Shown here piece by piece: positions 34,909 to 42,787 of a stretch of 64,000 bases of DNA (position 1 is its first letter; each line of letters opens with the position of its first letter). The position numbers and the translations under genes are program-made. The stretch is taken from NCBI RefSeq assembly GCF_002904295.1, contig NZ_PPHG01000003.1, positions 171,732 through 235,731 on the forward strand, given 5' to 3'. The notes under the pieces were generated by a model. It made no database searches. It was not told the DNA's origin and saw only the letters and a program-made list of their open reading frames with translations. Source of the stretch: Amycolatopsis sp. CA-128772. GTDB lineage: Bacteria; Actinomycetota; Actinomycetes; Mycobacteriales; Pseudonocardiaceae.

Positions 34909-36552
34909 TCATACTTTCCCGTTGCCCGCGCTGGTGACGGGGGGCTCTTTCGGTGTCGCCGCGAATCCGGGGACGCCGATCCGGTCGAGGTAGTCCCGCA
35001 CGGCATTCCCGTTCGCGCCGGGTGCGCGCAGCGCGAGGTAGCCGTCAGGCCGCACCAGGACGAGGGTTTCCCCGGTGACGCCGTACGCGGTCCGCGCGTG
35101 CCCCTCGACGTCCACCAGATCGGCGCCGCTGCCCGGGGCGCCGACCGACACCGGCCTGATGAGTCCACGGTGGGCGGTGCCGATGTCCTGCAGTGGACCG
35201 GCGCAGGACTCGCCGAAGCCGAGCAGGGTGAACTGCGGGCCGCGTAAGGCGTCGAACAGCCGCCGTGGCGTGCCGGAGCGGTCCACGCAGGGCGCGTCGG
35301 GGGCACGATCACCGGCGCGCGGTCCATTTCCGGCGTCGCCGTCTACGGACAGCGAGCCGGCCCGGTAGCCGAGCTCGAGCTGCTGGCCGTCCGGGGGCGC
35401 GCCGTCCGCGATGTCCGTGCTGCCTCCGTTGACGAACCGCTCCGCGACCCTGCGCAGCCCCTCGGTACTCACGCCGAGCGTCCACGAGGCGACCGGGAGC
35501 CGCTCCTCCTGGTAGCTGTCCAGCAGCGTCTGCCGCGCGCCGGAACACACCATGGCGAGCTTCCAGCCGAGGTTGTACGCGTCCTGGATGCCGGTGTTCA
35601 GGCCGAGGCCGCCGGCCGGCGGATGGACGTGCGCCGCGTCGCCGGCCAGCACCACCCGGCCCACCCGGAACCGGTCGGCCATCCGCACGTTCACCCGGTA
35701 CGTGGACAGCCAGCTCGCCTTCGAGAGCCGGATGCCGTGCTCGCCGGCGAGATCGTCCACGATCCGCCGGAAATACGGCAGCGACGGTTCGGGGAGGCTG
35801 CCCTCCGCGCCGAAGTCGCCGAACGGCACGGCCTGCAGTTGCCAGGACCGCTCGTGGCGGAACGGGCACAGGGCCAGGAACCCGCGCCGGCGGACGGTCC
35901 ACTGGTACCAGGCGTCCGGTTCGAGCCCGTCGAGCTCGACGTCCCCGAGCAGCATGGCCTGCTCCCCGTTCTCGCCCTCGAAGCGCACGCCGAGGGCCTT
36001 GCGCACGGTGCTGCGGCCGCCGTCGCAGCCGACCAGGTAGCGCGCAGCCACCCGCTCGCCGGTGTCCAGCACCGCATGCACACCGTTCGCGGACTGGCTG
36101 AACCCGGCGAGGCCCGCGGCCAGTTCCACGCGCACGCCGTGCTCGGCGAGCCGCGCGCGCAGGATGCGCTCGATCCGCCATTGCGGGATCAGCAGCCCGC
36201 CGTCGTAGGGCCGATCCGGTGTGGGTGCCCGCGGGGCGTGCGGGCCGGCCTCGGCCACCAGGTCGCCGTCGAGGTACCGCCGGTGCGGCAGGTGCCGGAA
36301 CCCGTGGTGCAGCACCTCGTCGGCGACCCCGAGGTCGTCCAGCACCTCCTGGGTGCGTGCGGTGAGCCCCTTGCCGCGCGAACCGGGGAAGTGCTCGCCG
36401 GCTCGGTCGACGATGCGCACGTCGACGCCTCGGCGGGCCAGCTCGATGGCCAGCGTGAGCCCGGTGGGTCCGGCGCCCGCGATCAGGACGTCGGTCACCG
36501 GTCCCCGTCCTGACGTACGGCCGGCGCCGGTGCGGTATGCATGCTCCGCCAT
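34909..36552 (-). CDS. FAD-dependent aromatic/polyketide hydroxylase (PheA/TfdB, RdmE-like)
   Basis: A 547-residue class A flavoprotein monooxygenase with a C-terminal thioredoxin-like domain, as in RdmE, PgaE and MhpA-type enzymes. Seen: DVLIAGAGPTGLTLAIELAR, the DG motif LVGCDGGRSTVRKALG, the GD motif VVLAGDAAHVHPPAGGLGLN, and the C-terminal domain LVLVRPDGYLALRAPGANG. It hydroxylates phenols or aromatic polyketides with NADPH and oxygen. I chose ATG 36552, 4-5 bases after GGAGGG. It stands alone; no minimal PKS is adjacent, so the substrate is not predictable. Confidence 0.92.
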   Translation of the reverse strand: MAEHAYRTGAGRTSGRGPVTDVLIAGAGPTGLTLAIELARRGVDVRIVDRAGEHFPGSRGKGLTARTQEVLDDLGVADEVLHHGFRHLPHRRYLDGDLVAEAGPHAPRAPTPDRPYDGGLLIPQWRIERILRARLAEHGVRVELAAGLAGFSQSANGVHAVLDTGERVAARYLVGCDGGRSTVRKALGVRFEGENGEQAMLLGDVELDGLEPDAWYQWTVRRRGFLALCPFRHERSWQLQAVPFGDFGAEGSLPEPSLPYFRRIVDDLAGEHGIRLSKASWLSTYRVNVRMADRFRVGRVVLAGDAAHVHPPAGGLGLNTGIQDAYNLGWKLAMVCSGARQTLLDSYQEERLPVASWTLGVSTEGLRRVAERFVNGGSTDIADGAPPDGQQLELGYRAGSLSVDGDAGNGPRAGDRAPDAPCVDRSGTPRRLFDALRGPQFTLLGFGESCAGPLQDIGTAHRGLIRPVSVGAPGSGADLVDVEGHARTAYGVTGETLVLVRPDGYLALRAPGANGNAVRDYLDRIGVPGFAATPKEPPVTSAGNGKV

Positions 36553-36780
36553 CACACCCTCCCTGATCCCGTGCAGCCACTGAGGCGATCGGCGGTGACG
36601 CTAGCCGGTTCCCGGGCAGGTGTCCTCGTGCCGGAGGTGGAGATCGGGGGTGGATACCGGCCGGGGAAATCTCCACCGCGATCTCCTACCGCGAACCGAC
36701 GACACACCCGGGGCGGTGTTCCTAGCGTCGTCATCAGCGGCTGTGCCGTCGCGATGGTGACTATCGAAGGAGCACCACCC

Positions 36781-36912
36781 ATGTTGATCGGATCCCTGCT
36801 GACTGCGACCGGCCTGTTGTCCGGTGTGCCGATCGCGGTGTGGCTGCCCGTGGCTGTCCTCGCCGTGGTGGGCATGGTGGCCTTCGAGATGCGAAGGCGC
36901 CGACGGCGTTGA
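36781..36912 (+). CDS. 43-residue single-span membrane peptide
   Basis: Starts MLIGSLLTATGLLSGVPIAV, then a hydrophobic helix to VVGMVAFEMRRRRRR. GAAGGAG is well placed before ATG 36781, so translation is likely. The arrangement (a polar LLTATG-like segment, one helix, a poly-arginine tail) looks like a free-standing cell-wall sorting tail, although LPxTG is not present. No family recognised. Confidence 0.55.
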   Translation: MLIGSLLTATGLLSGVPIAVWLPVAVLAVVGMVAFEMRRRRRR

Positions 36913-37223
36913 CCACCGCTGTTGTCGTGACGGGGCAACGGGTGCCACGGCGATAGTGGCCGGTGCGGCTGGGTGCAAGAGCCATAACCTGCGGTTCCCG
37001 TCGGCCGGTTGAACAGCTCGACAGGAACGAAACTCAACCTCCGCTTGCGGATGATCTACGGATCTGTGCGCCGAAAGGCGATCGATCATCGGTTTCGCGA
37101 AGTGGTGGCGTGCGTCGAGGCACCTCGACCGTGACGCTCGACCGGCGGCGCAGACCGAGTCGTGATCTCTTCCGCCGAACCGAGTACTGTTCGGGCACCA
37201 AACGGACTCGAGGAAGTGGAGCG
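36913..37223 (+). promoter_or_regulatory. upstream region of the conservon
   Basis: About 310 bases without a gene between the small membrane peptide and cvnA. The stretch from 37010 to 37200 is less GC-rich than the surroundings and should hold the conservon promoter; I cannot assign a specific -10/-35 pair. GGAAGTGGAG at about 37212-37221 is the ribosome binding site of cvnA. Confidence 0.45.
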
Positions 37224-38651
37224 ATGTCGGAACGACCGCCCGCACAGCATCGGGAAGAACGTGAGTCAGTCGGCCGGGCGGTAATCGGGGTGCTGGTCAC
37301 GGCGGTCGTCGTCGCCGGGATCTGGACCGGCGTTTCCCTGTCGGTTTCCGGTGGTCAGGGGATTGTCGTCGCCGTGGCGGGCGCGTTCACCGGGATCGTC
37401 GCCTGCGTCGCCGTCTTCTTCGCGCTGCGCCGGAACGACCAGGTCGCGCACGCCGAAGCGCAGGCACGGGCCGCGCTCGAGGAGGCCGGGCGGGCGCGGG
37501 AATCGGCCCGGGCCGGCGGTGGGGAACTGGCCCGGCTGCTCGACCACACGGTGCCCGACGTGGTCCGCCGGGTCCGGGGCGGCGCGCCCGCGGACGGCGT
37601 GCTCGCCGAAGTCCCGCGGCCCGCCGACGAACTGCACCAGCGCATCCTGCGGGTCCTGGTCGACGAGATCGCCGTCGGCGAGCGCCGCCGGGCCGCCGCC
37701 ACGGCCGCCTGCGCGAACGCCGCCGGCCGGCTGCAGGCGCTGGCCACCAGCACGCTGGGAGACCTGCGCGAAATGGAGAACAAGGCTTCCGACGCCATGC
37801 TCGGGGACCTCCTCAAGGTGGACCACAGCACCGCGCAGGCGGGCCGGCTCGCCGACAGCATCGCCGTGCTGACCGGCGCGCGGTCGGGCCGCCGCTGGAC
37901 GAAACCGATCCGGATGGAAAGCATCCTGCGTGGTGCGCTCGGCCGGATCGGGGCGTACCAGCGGGTCCGGGTGCACTCCGCGAGCGGGGTCGCCGTCGTC
38001 GGGTACGCCGCCGAAGACGTCATGCACGCGCTCGCCGAGCTCATGGACAACGCGACGAAGTTCTCGGCGCCGTCGGAGGAAGTCCACGTCTACGTCGAGG
38101 ACCTGCACAACGGCGCGGTGATCACCATCGAGGACGGCGGCCTGGGGATGAAGGTCCAGGCCCTCGCCCGCGCCGAACGCGCGGTGTCCCTCGACCAGCC
38201 GCTCGACCTGACCTCGATGTCGGGGACGCGGCTCGGGCTCGCCGTCGTGGGCTGCCTGGCGCGCAAGCACCAGCTGCACGTCTTCTTCCGGCCGTCCTCC
38301 CGGGGCGGGATCGGCGTGGTCATGCGCATTCCGACGCAGCTGATCACGCAGCCGCGGCCGGAGCCGTTGCCCGAGGCGGAAGAGCCGGCCGTGGACGTCG
38401 CGTGGCCCGGGGCCGCCGACACGAGCCACGAGATCGCCGGCGACCTGACCGAGCCGTCCGAGCTGCCGAAGCGCTCGCGCGGGCAGACGCTGACCGCCGC
38501 GTCGCGCCGGCCGCCGTCGCCCACGCCGAGCACCGCCCGGGCCGACCGGGACACCGGTTCCCGGTTCGGCGCCTTCCAGCAGCGGCGCAGCAGTGGCGCC
38601 GCGTCGTCGCGCCACGCCGCGTCCCCGGGGGACACCGGCGAAGACGCCTGA
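37224..38651 (+). CDS. cvnA: conservon sensor CvnA (nitrate/histidine-kinase-like ATP-binding membrane protein)
   Basis: A 475-residue membrane protein, first gene of a conservon. Two transmembrane helices (about 19-41 and 45-68) with a short external loop, a helical linker that replaces the dimerisation domain, then a HATPase domain: N box ELMDNATKFSAPSEEVHVYV, DGGLGM (G1), GTRLGLAVVGCLARKHQLHV. No phosphoacceptor histidine motif is evident, as in other CvnA proteins. The C-terminal 120 residues are disordered, Pro/Ser-rich. In Streptomyces, CvnA binds CvnB and CvnC at the membrane and relays signals through the CvnD GTPase. Confidence 0.93.
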   Translation: MSERPPAQHREERESVGRAVIGVLVTAVVVAGIWTGVSLSVSGGQGIVVAVAGAFTGIVACVAVFFALRRNDQVAHAEAQARAALEEAGRARESARAGGGELARLLDHTVPDVVRRVRGGAPADGVLAEVPRPADELHQRILRVLVDEIAVGERRRAAATAACANAAGRLQALATSTLGDLREMENKASDAMLGDLLKVDHSTAQAGRLADSIAVLTGARSGRRWTKPIRMESILRGALGRIGAYQRVRVHSASGVAVVGYAAEDVMHALAELMDNATKFSAPSEEVHVYVEDLHNGAVITIEDGGLGMKVQALARAERAVSLDQPLDLTSMSGTRLGLAVVGCLARKHQLHVFFRPSSRGGIGVVMRIPTQLITQPRPEPLPEAEEPAVDVAWPGAADTSHEIAGDLTEPSELPKRSRGQTLTAASRRPPSPTPSTARADRDTGSRFGAFQQRRSSGAASSRHAASPGDTGEDA

Positions 38652-38726
38652 CCTTCGCTCTGCCCCGCCCACCCGCACCCCGCCAGATTGGAGCGAGGGG
38701 ACCCGCCACCCCGGGCCCCGGAGCCG

Positions 38727-39146
38727 ATGACTGATTCGGACAAGAGCCTCGAATGGCTTCTCGAAAACCTCGTCGCCAACACGGCCGGCGCCTGTCACGC
38801 CCTCGTGCTGTCCCGGGACGGCCTGAAGCTCTGCCACACCCCGGGCCTGACCGTCGACCGCGCCGACCAGCTGGCCGCGATCGCCGCCGGCGTCCAGGCG
38901 CTGGCGCACGGTGCCTCGGTCGAGTTCGGCGACGGCACCGGTGGCGTGCGGAACTCGATGACCGAATTCCACGGCGGCATCCTGTTCATCGTGGAGGCCG
39001 GGGTCGGCTCGCACCTGGCGGTGATCGCCACCGAAGACGCCGACGTCGGCCTGATCGGGCACAACATGGACGAGCTGGTGGAGCAGATCGGCTCGGTCTT
39101 CACCGCCCCGCCGCGTTACGCGGCGGCCGACAACCCGGCTTCGTGA
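38727..39146 (+). CDS. cvnB: conservon roadblock/LC7 protein CvnB
   Basis: A 139-residue roadblock (MglB-like) protein expected to act as partner or GTPase-activating protein of CvnD. Seen: LEWLLENLVANTAGACHALV, LSRDGLKLCHTPGLTVDRAD, MTEFHGGILFIVEAGVGSHL and ATEDADVGLIGHNMDELVEQ, matching the family order. ATG 38727 follows GGAG. It overlaps the next gene by 4 bases (GTGA at 39143). Confidence 0.93.
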   Translation: MTDSDKSLEWLLENLVANTAGACHALVLSRDGLKLCHTPGLTVDRADQLAAIAAGVQALAHGASVEFGDGTGGVRNSMTEFHGGILFIVEAGVGSHLAVIATEDADVGLIGHNMDELVEQIGSVFTAPPRYAAADNPAS

Positions 39147-39502
39147 CGCGCTCGGCGCTCGAGGGAGAAGACCCGGACCGGCTCTACACGGTCACGGGCG
39201 GGCGCAGCAGCGCGGACGACATCGACCTCGATCTCGTGACGCTGATCGTCAGCGAGTCGGACCCGTCGCCGGGCATGCAGTCCGAGCACGTCCGCATCCT
39301 CAGGCTGGCCGCGAGACCGACGTCGGTCGTGGAGCTGTCGTCCGACCTGGCGCTGCCGGTGAGCGTGGTCAAGATCCTGCTCGCGGACCTGCTGGCCACG
39401 GGCAAGGTGTCCGCCCGCCATCCGTCGTCGGCCCAGGCCGCGGGACGGACCTCCGACTCGGAATTCCTCAAGAAGGTGCTCGTTGGACTCCGCAATCTCT
39501 GA
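39143..39502 (+). CDS. cvnC: conservon DUF742 protein CvnC
   Basis: A 119-residue DUF742 protein with a winged-helix-like fold: LYTVTGGRSSADDIDLDLVT, SEHVRILRLAARPTSVVELS, SDLALPVSVVKILLADLLAT and the ending KKVLVGLRNL. GTG 39143 is translationally coupled to cvnB. The gene overlaps cvnD by 20 bases. A second, N-terminally extended DUF742 gene lies at 63411-64000. Confidence 0.92.
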   Translation: MTRSALEGEDPDRLYTVTGGRSSADDIDLDLVTLIVSESDPSPGMQSEHVRILRLAARPTSVVELSSDLALPVSVVKILLADLLATGKVSARHPSSAQAAGRTSDSEFLKKVLVGLRNL

Positions 39503-40091
39503 ACAAGACGAACGGCTGCCCCTGGCCGACACCGCGACCGACGGCCTGAAGATCGTCATCGTCGGCGGCTTCGGCGTCGGCAAGACGACCATGGTCCGGT
39601 CGGTCAGCGAGATCCGGCCGCTGAGCACCGAAGAAACGATGACCCAGGCCGGGATCGGCGTCGACCACACCCGCGGGGTGCAGGCCAAGACGACCACCAC
39701 GGTGGCGTTCGACTTCGGCCGGATCAGCCTCGACGAACAGCTGGTGCTCTACCTGTTCGGCGCGCCCGGCCAGGAACGGTTCTGGTTCCTCTGGGACAGC
39801 CTCTTCGCCGGCACCCTCGGCGCCGTCGTGCTGGTGGACGCCCGGCGGCTGGCCGACTCGTGGTACGCGATCGACCGGCTCGAACACCACGGGACGCCGT
39901 TCATCGTGGCGCGCAACAACTTCGGCCCGCCGAAGCACAGCCTCGACGACGTCCGCGCGGCGCTCGACCTGGACGGCGAGGTGCCGCTCGTCGACTGCGA
40001 CGCCCGCGACCGGGACTCGTCCAAGCAGGTGCTGATCTCGCTCGTCGACCACCTCTACACGCTGTCCAAAGTCCGGGAAGGCGCATCGTGA
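39483..40091 (+). CDS. cvnD: conservon small GTPase CvnD
   Basis: A 202-residue Ras-like/MglA-like GTPase. Seen: P-loop GGFGVGKTT at residues 28-36, switch region LSTEETMTQAG, and the G3 variant LFGAPGQERFWFLWDSLFAG. The G4 motif NKxD is replaced by ARNNFG, so base recognition is unusual. ATG 39483 lies inside cvnC; its stop overlaps the P450 start (GTGA at 40088). CvnD is the switch of the conservon; a nucleotide-dependent interaction with CvnB is expected from Streptomyces work. Confidence 0.93.
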   Translation: MDSAISEQDERLPLADTATDGLKIVIVGGFGVGKTTMVRSVSEIRPLSTEETMTQAGIGVDHTRGVQAKTTTTVAFDFGRISLDEQLVLYLFGAPGQERFWFLWDSLFAGTLGAVVLVDARRLADSWYAIDRLEHHGTPFIVARNNFGPPKHSLDDVRAALDLDGEVPLVDCDARDRDSSKQVLISLVDHLYTLSKVREGAS

Positions 40092-41350
40092 CCGGTTATC
40101 AGACCAGCACTCCGGCGGCGGAGGCGATTTCCGCCGCGGACCGGGTCCGGTTGTACGGACCCGAGTTCCAGAAGGATCCCGCCGCGCTGTACTCCCGGAT
40201 CCGGCGGCAGTACGGCGGGGTGGTCCCGGTGCTGCTCGACGGTGACATCCCGGCGTGGCTGCTGACCGGCTACCGCGAGATCCACCAGGTGTGCCAGGAC
40301 TCGCAGCTGTTCGCCCGGGACACCCGCCGGTGGAACCAGTGGGAGAACGTCCCCGAAGACTGGCCGCTGCTGCCCTACGTCATGCACAACCCGTCGGTGA
40401 TGTTCACCGAGGCCGGGGAGCACCGGCGGCGGGCCGGCGCGATCGGCGACGCCCTCTCCGCGGTCGACCAGTTCGACCTCGGCGCGCACTGCGAGCGGAT
40501 CGCGGACCGGCTGATCGACGGGTTCGCGGGCACCGGCGAAGCCGACCTGATCGCGCGGTTCGCCCAGCAGGCGCCGCTGCTGGCGGTCGCGAAGATGTAC
40601 GGCATGCCCGACTCGGAGGCACCCGCGCTGGTCCGGGACGTCGCCCTGTCCCTGGACGTCGGCCCCGAGGCGCTGCCGGCGTACGTGCGGGTGCAGGAGG
40701 CGATGGCGCGGCTGGTGGCGGTGAAGCGCGAGCAGCCGGGCGCGGACGTGCCCACGGCCATGATGCAGCACCCGGCGCGCCTGACCGACGACGAGGTCGT
40801 CCAGGACCTGCTCGTGGTGACCGCCGCGGCGCAGCAGCCGACGGCGAACTGGATCGGCAACACCATCCGGCTGATGCTCACCGACAGCCGGTTCGCGATG
40901 ACGCTCGCCGGGGGGCGGGGCAGTGTCGGCCAGGCCCTCAACGAGGTGCTGTGGCACGACACGCCCACGCAGAACTTCATCGGCCGCTTCGCCACGCGCG
41001 ACACCGTGCTCAGCGGCGTCCGCGTGCGCCAGGGCGACCTGGTGGTGCTCGGGCTGGCCGCCGGGAACGCCGACCCGCACGCCCGTCCCGACGCGGCGGC
41101 CGGCGCACTGGGCAACCACGCGCACATGTCCTTCGGCCACGGCGAGCACGGCTGCCCGTACCCGGCACCGGAGGTGGCCGAAGTCATCGCCCGCACCACC
41201 GTCGAGGTCCTGCTGGACCGCTTGCCGGACCTCGAGCTCGCCGTCCCCGCCGAGGACCTGGTGTGGCGGCCGTCGGTGTGGATGCGGGGGCTGGAGAGCC
41301 TGCCCGTGGTCTTCACCCCGGTCCACGTGTCCGGACCGGGGGCGTGGTGA
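40088..41350 (+). CDS. cvnE: conservon cytochrome P450 CvnE, CYP157-like, without ExxR
   Basis: A 420-residue P450. The haem loop is clear: MSFGHGEHGCPYPAPEVAEV (FxxGxHxC). The K-helix ExxR motif, nearly invariant in P450s, reads NEVLWHDTPTQNF: glutamate is kept but arginine is tryptophan. This is characteristic of the CYP157 family of conservons. The I-helix reads VVTAAAQQPTANWIGN, without the usual acid-alcohol pair. GTG 40088 is coupled to cvnD. Its substrate and even its catalytic activity are open. Converges on the second P450. Confidence 0.9.
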   Translation: MTGYQTSTPAAEAISAADRVRLYGPEFQKDPAALYSRIRRQYGGVVPVLLDGDIPAWLLTGYREIHQVCQDSQLFARDTRRWNQWENVPEDWPLLPYVMHNPSVMFTEAGEHRRRAGAIGDALSAVDQFDLGAHCERIADRLIDGFAGTGEADLIARFAQQAPLLAVAKMYGMPDSEAPALVRDVALSLDVGPEALPAYVRVQEAMARLVAVKREQPGADVPTAMMQHPARLTDDEVVQDLLVVTAAAQQPTANWIGNTIRLMLTDSRFAMTLAGGRGSVGQALNEVLWHDTPTQNFIGRFATRDTVLSGVRVRQGDLVVLGLAAGNADPHARPDAAAGALGNHAHMSFGHGEHGCPYPAPEVAEVIARTTVEVLLDRLPDLELAVPAEDLVWRPSVWMRGLESLPVVFTPVHVSGPGAW

Positions 41351-41362
41351 CCGCTCCGGCGG

Positions 41363-42577
41363 CTACGCCGGGGTGAACGTCACCCGCAGCGACGCGGGCC
41401 CCCGGGTGAACACGCCCTGTTCGCCCGGCACCGCCGCCTCGGCGAGCCGCAGGTCCGGCATGGCGTCGAGCAGCTGGTTGACGCCGACCTCGATCTCGGT
41501 CTTGGCCAGCAGCGCGCCGACGCAGAAGTGCCGGCCCAGCGCGAAGGACAGGTGGCTCGCCGCCGCCGAGAACGCGGTCTCGGTCGGCAGGTCGGTGCGG
41601 AAGATGTCGAACGCGCTCGCGTTCGCGAACCGTCGCGGGTCCCGGTTCGCGGCCCCGATCAGGCACGTGACCGTGCTGCCGGCGGGGATCGTCTCCCCGC
41701 CGATCTCGACGTCCTCCGCCGGCTGCCGCATGATCATGTGCACCGGCGGGGTGTGCCGCAGGGTTTCGGCGAACGCTTTCGGGATCAGGCTGCGGTCCGC
41801 GCGCACGGCGTCGAGCTGCCCGGGGTGGTCCAGCAGGTTCCGGAACAAGCCGGCGATCGCCTTGTCGGTCGTTTCGCCACCGGCGGCGAGCAGCAGGCTG
41901 CAGAAGGCCTTGATGTCCTCGTCGCTCATGCTGGTGCCGTCGACCTCGGCCGCGCAGAGGGCCGAAAGCAGGTCGTCGCCGGGGTTTTCGCGGCGGTCCC
42001 GGATGATCGGGATCATGTACGCGGCGAGCTCGTCGTGCGTCCGCAGGCCGGCCGCGGTGATGTCCGGGTCCTGGCTGAGATTGCCGAGGAAGGCGATGAT
42101 CGCGCTGTACCACCGCTGGAACCGGGCGTGCTCGCTCTGGTCGAGGCCGAGCATGTCGACGATGACGTTGATCGGGAAGTGCCGGGCGTAGTCGGTGACG
42201 AGGTCGGCCGCCCCCCGGCCGCGGAAGCCGTCGATGAGCTGGGCGGAATTCCGCTCGATCACCGGCCGGAACTTCTGCTCCAGCTCGTGGCCCCGGAACG
42301 CCGGCGCCACGAGCGCGCGGCGGACCGCGTGCTCCCGGCCGCTCATCTGGAGGATCGTCCGGCCGTGCACCGGTTCCAGCTGCCAGCCGTAGTTGTCGGT
42401 GGTGAACGTGCTTTCCTTGAAAGCGCGAGAGACGTCGTCGTAGCGCGAAATGATGTAACTCTGCATGCCTTCGTGCCAGAACACCGGCGAGTGCTCGAGC
42501 ATGACGTCGTATGCGGTATACGGATCGGCGGCGAACTCCGGAGAGAGAAGGTCCGGTGCGTGCCCTGCTGAAGTCAC
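41363..42577 (-). CDS. cytochrome P450 convergent to the conservon
   Basis: A 404-residue P450 with all standard motifs: I-helix LLLAAGGETTDKAIAG, ExxR in ETLRHTPPVHMI, and haem loop LSFALGRHFCVGALLAKTE. Start: GTG 42577 with AAAGGA upstream, where homology begins (TSAGHAPDLLSPEFAADPYT). It faces the CYP157-like gene, separated by 12 bases. In Streptomyces conservons a second P450 is often next to CvnE, usually on the same strand, so a functional link is plausible but the orientation differs. Confidence 0.92.
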   Translation of the reverse strand: MTSAGHAPDLLSPEFAADPYTAYDVMLEHSPVFWHEGMQSYIISRYDDVSRAFKESTFTTDNYGWQLEPVHGRTILQMSGREHAVRRALVAPAFRGHELEQKFRPVIERNSAQLIDGFRGRGAADLVTDYARHFPINVIVDMLGLDQSEHARFQRWYSAIIAFLGNLSQDPDITAAGLRTHDELAAYMIPIIRDRRENPGDDLLSALCAAEVDGTSMSDEDIKAFCSLLLAAGGETTDKAIAGLFRNLLDHPGQLDAVRADRSLIPKAFAETLRHTPPVHMIMRQPAEDVEIGGETIPAGSTVTCLIGAANRDPRRFANASAFDIFRTDLPTETAFSAAASHLSFALGRHFCVGALLAKTEIEVGVNQLLDAMPDLRLAEAAVPGEQGVFTRGPASLRVTFTPA

Positions 42578-42787
42578 AGGATTCCTTTGCCTCGACGGTC
42601 GGGGCCGCCAGGCTAGCCGGGATGGTCGTCGTGGCGAAAGAGTTCGCGGCGCCGGCACCGCGCATGCACGTGAGGTTGCGTGAGCAGGCGCACGAGCGGA
42701 CGCCGGTGTGGCACGTGACCGCGGGTTGTGCGGGGTGAATCCATCGACCAGAGTGCATTTCCCGGTGGATGTAGGGAGGTGAGGCCC

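Noticed and set aside
37266..39062. Minus-strand 598-codon open frame opposite cvnA/cvnB
   Set aside because: Shadow of the conservon genes; His/Arg/Gly-rich without domains.
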